This document shows, in pieces, positions 39,203 to 50,320 of a stretch of 64,000 nucleotides of DNA. Position numbers and translations under genes: made by a program. Where the stretch lies: contig CM055076.1 of assembly GCA_029204045.2 (NCBI GenBank), positions 12,872,069-12,936,068 of the forward strand. The letters run 5' to 3'. The DNA comes from Tillandsia leiboldiana. Its lineage: Eukaryota; Streptophyta; Magnoliopsida; Poales; Bromeliaceae. The notes below the pieces were generated by a model that was not told the origin of the DNA, did not search any database, and saw nothing but the letters and a program-made list of their open reading frames with translations. How positions within the stretch are numbered: the stretch's first letter is position 1; each line of letters starts with the position of its first letter.

Positions 39203-40250
39203 CTATCCAACAGATATATACTTAATTGCAGGACAGGAGAAATTTGTAAATGACTCAAAATAAAGTAAAATGAAAAAAAAAGAACTAACTGAAACAGAAG
39301 TAGTTGTGTTGGCAATCATGTGCTAATGGTACAACATAGAAAGAATATGAAATCAAACAACTGTTAGTTACCCTGCTTCTTACCATTCCCATTCTCTTCA
39401 ATAACAACATAAAATAGAAACACTTCCTATCTTTGTACTGATGGCATTTATTTTAATTTGGCTCACATAGAGTTTCTTCAAAATTAATCTTTTTTTTAAA
39501 ATAGGTCAAGCATCATTAGTTTTACAGATATATTTGCCTGATGATGTCTATGTTGGAGCCATATAAATGCAGTTAGAGAATCAATATGTCCTTTGAATAA
39601 TCTAATTTCCATGAATTTTAATAATTATTAGGACAATGGATACCAAATGATTGAATGATGAACAAAAAGTCTTATCGCTCAATGCCTATATCACCTCCTA
39701 AGCACCATATCAATCTTACAGTGATTACAACGATGAGCGTCATCGCCTAACTTGACAATGGCATGTGTTAAATAATGTGAAACAACCGTTGTTCTCCAAA
39801 AGCGTAAGTTGTCAGAGAAAGGCATTTTTAATATTTATACTCAACACTCCCTCTCACGTTTGAGCTCAAGACTTTTTGATAGACTCAAGACGTGAACTTA
39901 ATTTAAATGGGAGGAAATTAAATGAGACTGAGAGCCAGGCAGGACTTAAACTCAGAACATCCTACTCTGGATACCATATTAATTTATGTGAACAACCGTA
40001 GTTCTCCAAAAGCTTAAGTTGTCAGAGAACAGTGTTTTAATAGGTATATTCAACACTCGCCCTCACGTCTGGGCTAGAGACTTTTTGATAAGCCCAATAC
40101 ATGAACTTCAATTTACATAGGAGAACGATTGTTTTTAATAGGCTAAATTACAAAAAAAAACTCCCTGTAAAATCCTGCTTTTTCACTTTCCTCCCTGACT
40201 TTTAAAAACCTACACTTTGCTCCCTCCTAATTACGGAATATGCACTTACC

Positions 40251-40447
40251 TGTTACGATATATTTAGTATTATCTTTATTGTTTCTATACTATATATTAC
40301 TTACCATCTATAGCGTAGGATTATATAGCATGTAATCCTAGTTATATTATTACTATGGTTGTCATTGTTACCATAGAAATACCTTCTCATGTACTATATA
40401 ATTGATGTTAATACAACCATAGGATATGCTCTTTTGCCCATCTATCA
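40251..40447 (+). repeat. copia A 5' LTR, third copy
   Basis: 197 bp, one A shorter than the first copy in the AATACAAACC run. PBS TGGTATCAGAGC follows at 40448-40459. Confidence 0.9.
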
Positions 40448-40853
40448 TGGTATCAGAGCGGGAACCCTAATATTGGGAATATCGATCCTTAGCCACCATC
40501 TACCACGAGTCTCACCTTCTTCCATAGTTTTTTTTCTTTCTTGGATTTCTCTCTCCGTCACAACTGCTGCTACAGTGCCGCTGCTACAGTACCGGCGCTA
40601 CAGTGCCAGCGCTACAGTAATTTCGGCCTCTCTTCATTATTCTGGTGTCGTTCAGATGCGTACTTGCTCCCTGGTGTAGTTTGGTTCTTCTCGGGTGCAA
40701 TCAAGGTCAACTTTGATTCATTCAGCTTTTCCCATCGGGTTCTAATCTGACTTACTTGTCTTTATTCTGGATTTGTGACTACTTGGTATTATTTTCTACT
40801 CGTCGGATTTCCCTCGGTTACTCTCTCGTGGTGATATTTCTTTTTGTGGTAAC

Positions 40854-41689
40854 ATGTCTTCTTTCTCAAATTTACCAGTGGTTAATATCAAAACCTCTCA
40901 TACCACTTGAACTAACAGATTCCACATATCTTATGTGGAAACAAATATTTCTTAATGTTTTGAAGAGTTTTGGTGTTACTCCACATGTGGACGGAACTGG
41001 TATTATACCGCCTCAGACTATTGACACTTCTGAAAAGAAAACAATTATGAACCCGGAATATCTAAATTGGAAAAAAGAAGACACCACTATACTCTCGTGG
41101 ATTAATGCCACCCTTTCGCTTAGCATATTACAGATGGTTGTTTCTAGCTCTCCTAAAACTGCGTATGATGCTTGGAAAATTATCGAAACATATTTTCTTG
41201 ATAAAACTGCTTCCACCGCTTTCTCTCTAAAGTCTGAATTACGAAGCATCAAGAAAGGTTCAATGAATATGACCGATTATATTGCAAAGATTAAATCTAT
41301 TGGCGATGCCCTGCAAGCGATTGGTGAAACTGAGTCAGACCATAACTTGGTCATGACTGTTCTTCTCGGGTTACCAGAAGAATATAGAGGTTTCGTCAGT
41401 GCCCTTAATACACACCGAAACAAGCCCACTTTTGATCAACTTCGTCCACTTCTGATGCAAGAAGAAACAGAAGTACAACGTCACACTAGTTCAACAACAT
41501 CACCTGCCATTCCCACTATCGACAGCGAAGCTCTCTATGCAAATCGTGGACGCGGAAAATCGTGGAGGCAGATATCGCGGTGGTCGAGGACATCGCGGTA
41601 GACACAACTCATATCATGGTCGTGGATCTCCTGGAATCTATCCACATTCTTCACCCAAAATCTTCCTCAACCTTATACTCCAAATCAAC
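40854..41689 (+). CDS. gag: copia A gag, third copy
   Basis: Same Gag as 16853-17686. An extra C at about 40893 shifts the frame shortly after the ATG, and a short difference at about 41282 (TATTGCAAAG for TATGCAAAAG) replaces a residue. LTR1 interrupts it at 41690 after TSD TCAAC (41685-41689). Confidence 0.8.
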
Positions 41690-44600
41690 TGTGAGGACCC
41701 GAATTTTCGCAATAGACTTACTGTTGGACAAACAGGGCTTCTTCAGTGTGACCAGCAGCTTCTGGAGGCCTATGTGGCGTGTCGGCGGTGTTGGTGCACC
41801 AATTGGACTTAAGTAATGGACTTCGGGTGTTAAATGGATCACGTGGGTAATCGGATGACCCCGTCGAATGTTTAGAAGGGGTTTCGCGTGAAACGGATAT
41901 CAAAATTGGACTCAGCGCGAAAAACTGGATTAAAAACACCTTTCCGGAAGCTTTCGCAAGTTTTGGATTTGGAATTTGGCAAAACGGACTGCGGATTTGG
42001 ATTCAGCGCGCGAAAACGATCGAAACGCACTATTTACTTGAATTTTTCGAAGCCCGGATGACTTGGCACGATTTCGAGGCAGCTGGGTACTGTTCCGGCA
42101 GGCCGGACATCGCCGGCGGCGGCGGGCAGCGGCGGAGCGCGGCAGAGCAGGCGCGGGCAGCGGCGGAGCAGGCGCGGGCGCGCGGGCAAGCGCGCGCGGT
42201 GCAGCGGAGGAGCGTGCCACGTGGCGTTTGCTGATTGGTTTGGCGTGGACACGTGGCATCGTGTGATGGGCTGGTGCACGGGCGCGGACCACGGAGCAGG
42301 GAGGCTGGTGCCTCGGGATGCGTGCGCGACACGGGGGCGCCGGCGGCGCTTGCGTGCACGTGGGCGCGGCGGCCGACGCGTTGAAGCACGGTTCCCGCGC
42401 GTGGGCGCGCCACGCGTCAGCCTCCGCGCGGGCCACGCGGCGCTTGGCGGTTGGTCGTCTTGGCTGTTGCCTGTTCGGGGCCACGTGGCAGCCTGAGGTG
42501 AATCCGGGCGTTGATGAGCGGCTGAGATCTGGGGGGTTCGGGCGCACTGTTTGCGCCCAAACTGTTCCGGGCGCCCGATTGTGGGGACCCAATGGTCATT
42601 TCTTGAATTGTTTTGCTGGGCCTATAAATAGGCCCAGAAGATCTTCGTTTTTGGGCTGATGGAGGCCTTTTCTCTCAGGGGTTTTCTTCAGAGAAGTTCT
42701 TTCTCTCTCTCTCCTCCACCCTTTGATGAATTCCCAGAATTTTTGGAGGCCGCGGCATCGGCATTTTCTGCGACGCGACGCACTTCGACGCTTCTTCGGT
42801 TTTGGCTCCTATCGTCGCTTTTCGGTGCGCGAGGCACCCTGGATCACTCGGTTGGAATTTTTGGACGATTTTTGCGACAGCGTGTTCCTAAGAGGTAAGT
42901 CTTCGATTTCCGTGTTTATCACTTTGCCACATTTTGGGTTTTTGGCACGGTTCCCGAGGCACCTTTTTACCCTATTTTCTGTGGTGGCTTTTTGGACAGC
43001 ACTGGCTTGTCGGATTTATTTCTTGGCCTACGAGTATCGGATTAAAGCGTATGAATACTCGATTTTCATCTACTCGACGCGAGGAATGCAACCGTGATTT
43101 TTTTAGAATTTTTGGAGGACTGCACAGAGGTGAGATTTATGCATCTTCTGGACTGTTTGCCGCAGAATTTTTGTTGTGAGGAATTTTGGCTCGCGGCGGT
43201 GTTTCATTTGTTCCTTGGCCTACAGGTGTCGGATCTGGACGTGCGAGTACTCGTTTCGATCGGCTCGTCGCGAGGATCGCGATGGTTATTTTTATGGAAT
43301 TTTCTGAGGTCTTCTCGCAGGTGAAATTAAGCCTTTTTCTGGCTGGTTTTATGGACAGCAGTAATTTGAGGATTAGTGGATTAATTGTGCATCGTGTGGG
43401 TTACTTTTGCAGCTTTGCGGTGTACCGAGGTTTCCCCGGAGTGTAGGTGCATTTGGATACATGCTTCGCTATCGAGGTGGGTGGTTGTTGCATACCTTAA
43501 TTTCCGACATGCTCACTATGTGTATTAGAGAGAATCTCCATATTGGACATATTGAATGATCACCTAATGGACATGCATGCTTAAACTAAAATAATTGTGA
43601 GCCTATCTTTTGGAAAGTGCTATTGTGGGAATCTGATAGTGGTTGAGACTTATACATGTTTACATGGAGATGATATTAGCACTTAACCTTGCATGTGGAA
43701 TTTACTATCATATTGGGATAATATGAAATGTCTTGTGGAAGGGTACCACTTGAGGATCTTTTGGACATGCATAGGTGGATGATTTATGTGAGGATAATTT
43801 GTGGACTATAGACATGTGTGGTTGGATAATGATTTTAGCATGATGGTTATATCCATGCGGAGCTATTAATTGATACACATGTGGAACCACTATTTGTCAT
43901 ACTTTCTTTATCTCTCACAAGGACATATGCATGCTTGTATGGTCATCTAGATAGGCCACTATTTGTTGCTACACTATTATATTGGAACTTGACTTAGGAG
44001 AAACCATGCTTGCTTCTTTCTCCTTATTCTTTAGTCAGGTGGTTCTTGTTGCTCGGGTTTGAGCAGGGGTACGGGATATTGTAGCCGGGACCTTGGGGTC
44101 GGGGATAGGTGGTATTTGATTATTGGGTTGTGGGGCATTGCGGCTACCCCGGATAGTAGGCGGTTGACCGGATACAGATTATTTTACCCGATTTTGGATT
44201 GTGGGTTATTTCGGTGACCGCGGATATTGGGCGGTTGACCGGGTGTCGGTTGTTGGGCTTGGTTGTTGACAGTGAGTATCGCGGCGACCGCGGATATTGG
44301 GCGATTGACCGGATGGTTACTTATGCATCAGATTGGGGATCGGATTATCTTTAGTGAGGGGATTTTTCCCACTTTGATCAGAGTCGTGATCCAGTCCTGC
44401 TATATTGAGATATCGAGTTTCCCTCTAGAGCGTTGGGGAGTTCCCCTCTAGAGCGTGGGGGTCAGACAGGGATTGAGTTGTTATCACACCGGCGCGGCTT
44501 TATATGCCCGGTGATGCTTTCCTCGTGTGGGTCGCTCCCCTCGAGTTCCCCTCCGGAGTGTCGGGGTCAGGTAGAGTTCCCCTCTAGAGCGTTAGGGAGT

Positions 44601-45343
44601 TTCCCCTCTAGAGCGTTGGGGTTAGACAGTGATTGAGTTTTGCCATCACATCGGCGCAGCTTTAGTTGCCCGATGATGAGGGCGACAGCAGGCAGTACCA
44701 GTTTTTACTGGTCGATAGATTGGGTTACCGGGACAGTTTGGTTACTGATGCATTTAGAGGCATAGTAGTGGTAGTTTCCTTTTCAGCAGTTTTGTTACTT
44801 ACCACTCTTCTTCTCCCTTTTGCCTCTGGTAGACCTAGTGGGTGCGTCGGAGTTTGAGGCTTTACCCACTAGGGAAGGCTACTAGTTTACTAGTAGTTCT
44901 CACCCCCATTTTCCTTTCCTCTTTGTCTTCTCCTTTGTTTTGCAGTGTCTTCTGCGGGTGCTGCTGGGTTTTCAGCGGCGGGTCGAGGTGAGAGGACGGC
45001 TGTGTAGATAGATCCCGGGGCAGGATGAGCGAGTTAGCTGGACTATTGGTGTACCCTTTTTCCTCAGACGGTTGTACTTTACTTTTGGGTCTGGCTTTAG
45101 CCAGCTGTTTGTATTTTATTTGGTGAGTTGGGAGAGACAGATGTATTATTTTTACAGATGTACTGTATTTTATTTCCAGCTTCAGTCTGAGATGTATTAG
45201 TTTATAGTTCAGCTCTGTTTTATGCTCTTTTTATTATCTCTTATATCTGAGCAGATACTAGCGCTTCGTGTACGCGGGAAATACCGTGTGCTCGGCGGAT
45301 CTGTAGACGGGCCCGGGTTCTGGTTTACACCCGGGGCGTGACA
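41690..45343 (+). mobile_element. Solo LTR1, third copy
   Basis: A 3654-bp LTR with TSD TCAAC at 41685-41689 and 45344-45348. Contents are as for 17687-21337. Confidence 0.85.
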
Positions 45344-45348
45344 TCAAC

Positions 45349-45562
45349 AATCTTATTTTTCGAAGTCTGGCACACAGTGTCAGATCTGTGGAAAGTACAA
45401 CCATTCTGCTCTTCAATGCAGACAACGCTTCAATCACTCATTCGTGGCCAATGATGTCCCTCAAACTTTTGCTGCTATGAATCTCTATGAACCTGCTGAG
45501 GAAGTATGGTATCCAGACACTGGAGCTTCCAATCACATGACCGCGAATTCTGGTATTTTTTC
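45349..45562 (+). CDS. copia A zinc knuckle and protease start, third copy
   Basis: In frame through CQICGKYNHSALQC and DTGASNHMTANSG up to the insertion of element B at 45563. The frame resumes exactly at 55899. Confidence 0.85.
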
Positions 45563-46225
45563 TGTAGGTTTTTAAGGATCCACAAGGATCTAAATAGGTA
45601 CTATCAAACAACTAGAGGGGGGGTGAATAGGTGTAATACTTATAAAACCAATCTCAGTGCAAAAATAAAAACCAATGCGGAAAATAAAAATAGCACACCG
45701 AGATATACGTGGAAACTCCAATCCATGAGAAAAACCACGGGACCAACACGCAATAACAATCCACTAAGAAAAAAAGAATAACAAGGTGATTACCGACTCC
45801 ACGGACTCAAACCCCTCCTTCAACTTCTTCGGACCTTGCGCTCACCGATTGGATGTCCACGCAATAAACAATCCACTAAGAAAAGAAGAATAACAAGGTG
45901 ATTACCGTCTCCACGGATTCAACCCCTCCTTCAACTTCTTCGGACCTTGCGCTCCACCGATTGCACGTCCACTGCACACGTTCGAATCCACGAACGCCAC
46001 TCGAATCCACGAGCACACGTTTCGAATCCACGAAACGCCTTTAGCACACCGAATCCACGATGCCACGTCGAATCCACGACGCAAACTCAGCCGATAAGAA
46101 TATTGGCTTCGATGGTGATCCTTTGCTTAGATTCTCATTGAGGAACCGTAGAAGAAATCTCTAAGCAAAGATTAGCTCAATTCGACAAAAGATATGTTCT
46201 TGAAAGAACCGTCGAATTGACCTAA
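45563..46225 (-). repeat. Element B 3' LTR, R-U5-like part only
   Basis: 663 bp almost identical to 54595-55257. It starts (plus) TGTAGGTTTTTAAGG and stops at GACCTAA. The U3 present at 55258-55893 is absent next to it; instead coding sequence begins. It contains repeated ATCCACGA and CGAATCCACGA motifs (45990-46080). Confidence 0.8.
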
Positions 46226-47409
46226 ATGAGTCGAACATCCCGATGCAAGGTTTGAAGAGTTACGACCTCATCTGGTTCAGGAGATTCTTGACGAGGTGGT
46301 GCACTCACTGTCGCTTCCCTTGCATAGGCTTTTGTATCCCCAAATGTCTTCAAAGTGCTAATTGACTTGGCTAAAGTGATTCCATCAATTGCCCCCAAGC
46401 CATAATCATATTTGGCACAAGAAATGTCCACTCCATGATCTTCCAGAATACGAGTAATCAAGATCGGATACGGTAGAAGGTCACGTTGCCTAGATCCTTC
46501 AATGACATGCACCATCTGCTGCCAAATGAGAAATGGAATGTTGGTGTTAATTCCATTTGCACTTTCCGGGTGACCGAGGAAAAAGAGAAGTAACAATCGA
46601 TCCCATCGAATCCTTTTGGTCCCCAGTGTGGGCAATAGGTTGTAGCATACAATTAAGGACAAAATATGATACTCTGGTTTTAGGTCCTTTGATTCAACAT
46701 ATGATCTGTTCGTGTGCGTCCCTGTCTTGCAAATAGAGTCCACAACCATATCCCAATGGGTGTCATGTAGGAAATTACCATCAGTATAATAAAGACCAGT
46801 AGTGTCAACAGCTAATCCAAGGTTTGCACCAATTACTGCTGGAGTAATGTCAAACTTGACGTCTCTAACTGTTGTTTCAAAGACGAAGGCTCCGGTGTCA
46901 TGGTCTTTTTGAAGTATGTTACCTCGCATGTAGAATTCCCTGATGATCTCCACACAAAAACCCATCTTAGGTTGAACTCTGCCAAGTGGCCGAATATTAC
47001 TTCGTTCCAAAAGCCTTGCAAAGTCTGGCACCTCACGACATAGCTCATTAAAATTCACGTGTCGCTCTCCAATGCATGTGCGGTTTGCAAATCTGGCACG
47101 GCGTTTTGCACTCACATGCGTTTCGCTTTCATCAACATTTGATCTCCGTTGAGAGCGCTCGCGTATTACCGGTCCACCGGTACTTCTACGCGGAGGAGAA
47201 TCCGCACCCTTCTTTTTCCTTGAAGCCAAAGGTGCTTTCCCCTTTCCTTGAACTGATTCCTCTTCATATTCTGAGGAATGTTCAGATTCTGAGCTAGTTG
47301 AATCCTCATTGCGTGATCGTTTAGTAGCCTTTTTCTTTCCAGAACCGCGATCACGTCCACTTCCGGTGGCCATCAAAATCACTAGTGCAAGAAGCCATGA
47401 AAACGCCAT
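46222..47409 (-). CDS. Putative plant transposon protein (Transposase_32-like), 395 aa
   Basis: The only intact copy of this ORF. It has a basic, Ser/Glu-rich N-terminus (GSGKKKATKRSRNEDS, SESEHSSEYEEE), then a folded domain with FARLLERSNIRPLGRV, EIIREFYMRGN, GANLGLAVDT, YHILSLIVCYNLLPTLG and WQQMVHVIEGSRQRDLLPYPILITRIL. This layout matches the plant family annotated as putative plant transposon protein (named from memory), whose function is unknown. Two starts are possible: 47409 (MAFSWLLALVIL, hydrophobic) or 47373 (MATGSGRDRG), the second being more like the family. Upstream on the minus strand is an intron-like interval, GTAAGT at 47779 to TAG at 47413. The TAG stop lies at the edge of the shared LTR sequence, so the C-terminus may be truncated. 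Confidence 0.7.
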   Translation of the reverse strand: MAFSWLLALVILMATGSGRDRGSGKKKATKRSRNEDSTSSESEHSSEYEEESVQGKGKAPLASRKKKGADSPPRRSTGGPVIRERSQRRSNVDESETHVSAKRRARFANRTCIGERHVNFNELCREVPDFARLLERSNIRPLGRVQPKMGFCVEIIREFYMRGNILQKDHDTGAFVFETTVRDVKFDITPAVIGANLGLAVDTTGLYYTDGNFLHDTHWDMVVDSICKTGTHTNRSYVESKDLKPEYHILSLIVCYNLLPTLGTKRIRWDRLLLLFFLGHPESANGINTNIPFLIWQQMVHVIEGSRQRDLLPYPILITRILEDHGVDISCAKYDYGLGAIDGITLAKSISTLKTFGDTKAYAREATVSAPPRQESPEPDEVVTLQTLHRDVRLI

Positions 47410-47412
47410 TTC

Positions 47413-47779
47413 CTACAAAGAACACAATGCACTATGATTTGATCTTATAGGAAGGCTTAAACATGTCTAAGAAACATTCTAAACATGTCACAATTGATGA
47501 TTCATCATGTAAAAATCATTTACATTAAAAGCCCTAATTCTCAATTTTTTTTCTATGTCAAGAACATGTATAAAGTTAGATTCAATCATATGAGCATGAA
47601 AAATCTGAATCTAATCGCATAGAGATGTACCATTTATGTTCTAAACATGAGTTAAGGGTAATTTATGCAAGAGATTTTATTTGAAGCAAAGATCTACTCA
47701 AAAATTCCTAAAAACAACATCAAAACCTAAAAACTAGGGTTTTGAAGTTAAAGAGAGCAAGATTAATGTAGAAACTTAC
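47413..47779 (-). other. Possible 5'-UTR intron of the element B ORF
   Basis: On the minus strand it starts GTAAGTTTCTAC and ends TTTGTAG just before GAAATGGCG. 367 bp, AT-rich. Splicing would place the ATG at 47409 first in the message. The call rests on splice signals alone. Confidence 0.4.
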
Positions 47780-47879
47780 AAATGAGAGCAACAAATCTCT
47801 TGATCCTGAAGAAAAACCCCTTAGAGAAGTTTTAGAGAGAGAGAGGGAGGGTTTTGAAGTGGGAGAGATCAATTAAAAA

Positions 47880-48150
47880 ACTTGGAGTTTCGGAATATAA
47901 AGAATTCCAGATCGCGTACCGGTACAAGAAGTCGCGTACCGGTACGTAGTGTAAAAACCGAAAAACCTTCATTCGGGATCCGGATTGACAGGCAGTGGGT
48001 GATCCGCATCCGCAATGTAGTTCCGGTACTAAAAATGTAGTACCGGTACGCAAGTGAAAAACCAGAAAACTTCACATTCGGGATCCGGATTGGATTTTCT
48101 AATCCGGATTGAATTTTCAGGTACCAAAAAGCAGGTACCGGAACAACAGA
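47880..48150 (-). promoter_or_regulatory. U3-like region with CCGGTAC repeats upstream of the ORF
   Basis: Contains at least five copies of (T/A)CCGGTAC (for example at about 47917, 47937, 48012 and 48035) and GATCCGGATTG boxes. A TATA-like TTTATATTCC on the minus strand lies at about 47893-47902. The same CCGGTACGCAA words fill the U3 of the right LTR (55416-55630), although the sequences are otherwise not alignable by eye. Confidence 0.5.
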
Positions 48151-49170
48151 GCCAAAAAGCAAAAATTTCTTGAAACAAATCCAAATTTTGAAATCTTTTC
48201 AAATACCGATTTGTATACCATCAAGAAATCCATTTAAGTGCTTTGAAAAACAATGAATTCACATAGATGTCATTCAATCCAATTAATTTCACAAAAATTA
48301 AAAAGATTTACTCCTAAATCATGAAAAACAAAGATAAAACATTATAAACCGTTTTTCATGTTATATTCATCAAACACAAGTCATCAAAAATAATCTTGAG
48401 ATCCAAAGTTTATCAAGATGTAATGGATTTACAAAGATGACCTACGGAGATTTCCAAGTGACATCAATCTTGAATTCTACCCTTTCAAATTGAGATAAGC
48501 ACTAAAATACCTAAGGGTGGCTCTTTGAGCATCTTTCAACTATCCCACCTTATACCAACCAGGAGATTGTTCAAAATATGAACTTTGAATTTAAATCTCC
48601 GAATGCTTCAACTAAAAATTCTCACAAAATATTTTCCAAGCATCCATAACATGTGGTAGCTTCACACACAAACCGGACGACCGGGGTGGCAGCTCTTTCC
48701 AACATGTGGTGGTAGTTTTCACACTCCTTTCGGATGTAACTCTTTCCACATCTTTTACAATTCATTTATTTACCCTTGTAAGAATGCAATCTCTTACGTG
48801 AAAGAATTAAATCCCAAATTTTAGTCTTTCGGTTGTCTCATGTTCATCACAATGAATTCACACAACCGAGATAGATTAAGCATCTAAAGATCACACATGA
48901 TTTCTAAAATTTGATGCTTATAATATCAAAAACTCCTATAATGAAGTATCTTCAAGAATTATGATTATAGAGTAAAGTTGATAATTCATATAAAATTAAA
49001 TTGGAGTGATTGATAGTGAAACCCTTTTTATTCAATGCACTTGTTCGTTAAAACCCTTTTGTTTAAAAACAAAACATAAAAAACGAAGAGCATTGAAAAC
49101 ATGTAATGCAGAGATTCAGAAAGATATGAAAGGAAAACCAATCAAAGCATTACATACAGTCATAAGCTAA
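48151..49170. other. Non-coding AT-rich stretch of element B
   Basis: Lies between the gag stop and the CCGGTAC region. No ORF of note. A purine-rich AAGGTGGGATAG on the minus strand (about 48536-48547) could be a polypurine tract. No pol remnant is seen. Confidence 0.4.
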
Positions 49171-50320
49171 TTAGAACTTAAGACAAGCAAAAATATCACC
49201 TTTCCGAATCCAAAATCGCTGGATTTTGGGTTGTCTTGATTCGTTGTGGCCGGGGGTTGTCCGCTTTGACTGTTGATCCACCTTAGGTCTTTGCCTTGCA
49301 ATGATCCACTTGTATGATTGATGTTGCGGCTCGGACCTTTGGTGGGATGAGTGAACTCCTTTGACTTGATGTATCTTTTGAGTCCCTTGAGTCCGCTCCG
49401 TAGATGAAGTTGCCGAAAAATTTTTCTTTCTCTTTTTCGGGCAATCCTTCACCAAATGTCCTTCAATTCCACAAAGGTGACACGTTCTTCCTTTCAATTT
49501 GAATGTGGAACTTGAAGCATGCACAGTTTGATCCTTTTTAAATCCCAAACCAACCTTGCTTGTTTGACCTAATCCGCACATACAATCTAGTTTCTTGGAA
49601 ACGGTTGAAAGCCTTTGTATGTCGGATTTGAGTTCATGAACTTGCTTGGTCAATGCTTGGTTGGTGACATGAATCTCCTCAAACTGTTTTTCTAGAAAAC
49701 CAATCTTGTCCATATATGATTTAGCGTTTGTCTCCGATTGGTTTAGCTTTTCTTGAAGGATTTTATTGTTATCCAATAAACGTCCTTGTTCCTCCTCGAG
49801 ATCATGAAGTTTTATCTTTAAAGCTTGATTCTCGTCTTGAACTTCAAGCCGTTGCTTCCTCAACTTCTTAATATGTTTGGTCATCTTCTTTGATTCCGTA
49901 AGAAGTTGTTCATATGCCTCAACGAGTTCTTCTTCGTCCGACTCCCCCTCACTTGATGACTCTCCGCCGGTTGTTGATGTTTCATACAAAATCAAAGGAG
50001 TAGAGTCAGCGACTAAAGATGATAAACACAAATTAGAAGAGGGAATTTTAGAGGCATGAAAAGCAACGACGTTTTCCTCTTTACTTGAGGTCGATTCATT
50101 AGAAGTAGAATCGTCCCAAGTTTTCGCTTGCAAAACCTTCTTTTTATATGATTTCGGAGAAGGACAATCCGTTGAAATATGGCCGTAGCCTTTGCATCTA
50201 TAACATCAGATTTCCCCTTCGAATTCATCCTTTTCCTTAGAGGGTTTTGCAAGGCTTTTGAGATTAGAGGATTTAGAACCCGATGATCCTTTAGATGGTT
50301 TCGTGGATGAAGATCCATCG
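49171..50320 (-). CDS. gag: Element B gag, C-terminal part
   Basis: Continues the gag frame after solo LTR2. It begins with a Ser/Lys linker, then a first zinc knuckle CYRCKGYGHISTDC preceded by an in-frame TGA (50206-50208), a long coiled coil (LEVQDENQALKIKLHDLEEE, LDNNKILQEKL) and a second zinc knuckle CHLCGIEGHLVKDC followed by PKKRKK. It ends ...IFACLKF at 49171 without entering a protease domain. The pattern resembles SIRE-type Gag. The stop before the first knuckle makes the present copy defective unless it is a sequencing error. Confidence 0.75.

Larger units (their letters stand above)
37354..47818 (+). repeat. Third, direct copy of 13337-23797
   Basis: 10.46 kb collinear with the first copy, beginning in a PSMD5 intron and ending where the first copy folds back. 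Differences are mostly one-base indels. This copy continues into unique sequence and so leads to the complete copia A and element B. Confidence 0.9.

Noticed and set aside
46222..47409. Secreted or membrane protein suggested by the hydrophobic N-terminus MAFSWLLALVIL
   Set aside because: The second in-frame Met (47373) gives the basic start expected for the family. The hydrophobic extension could be leader sequence read in frame.
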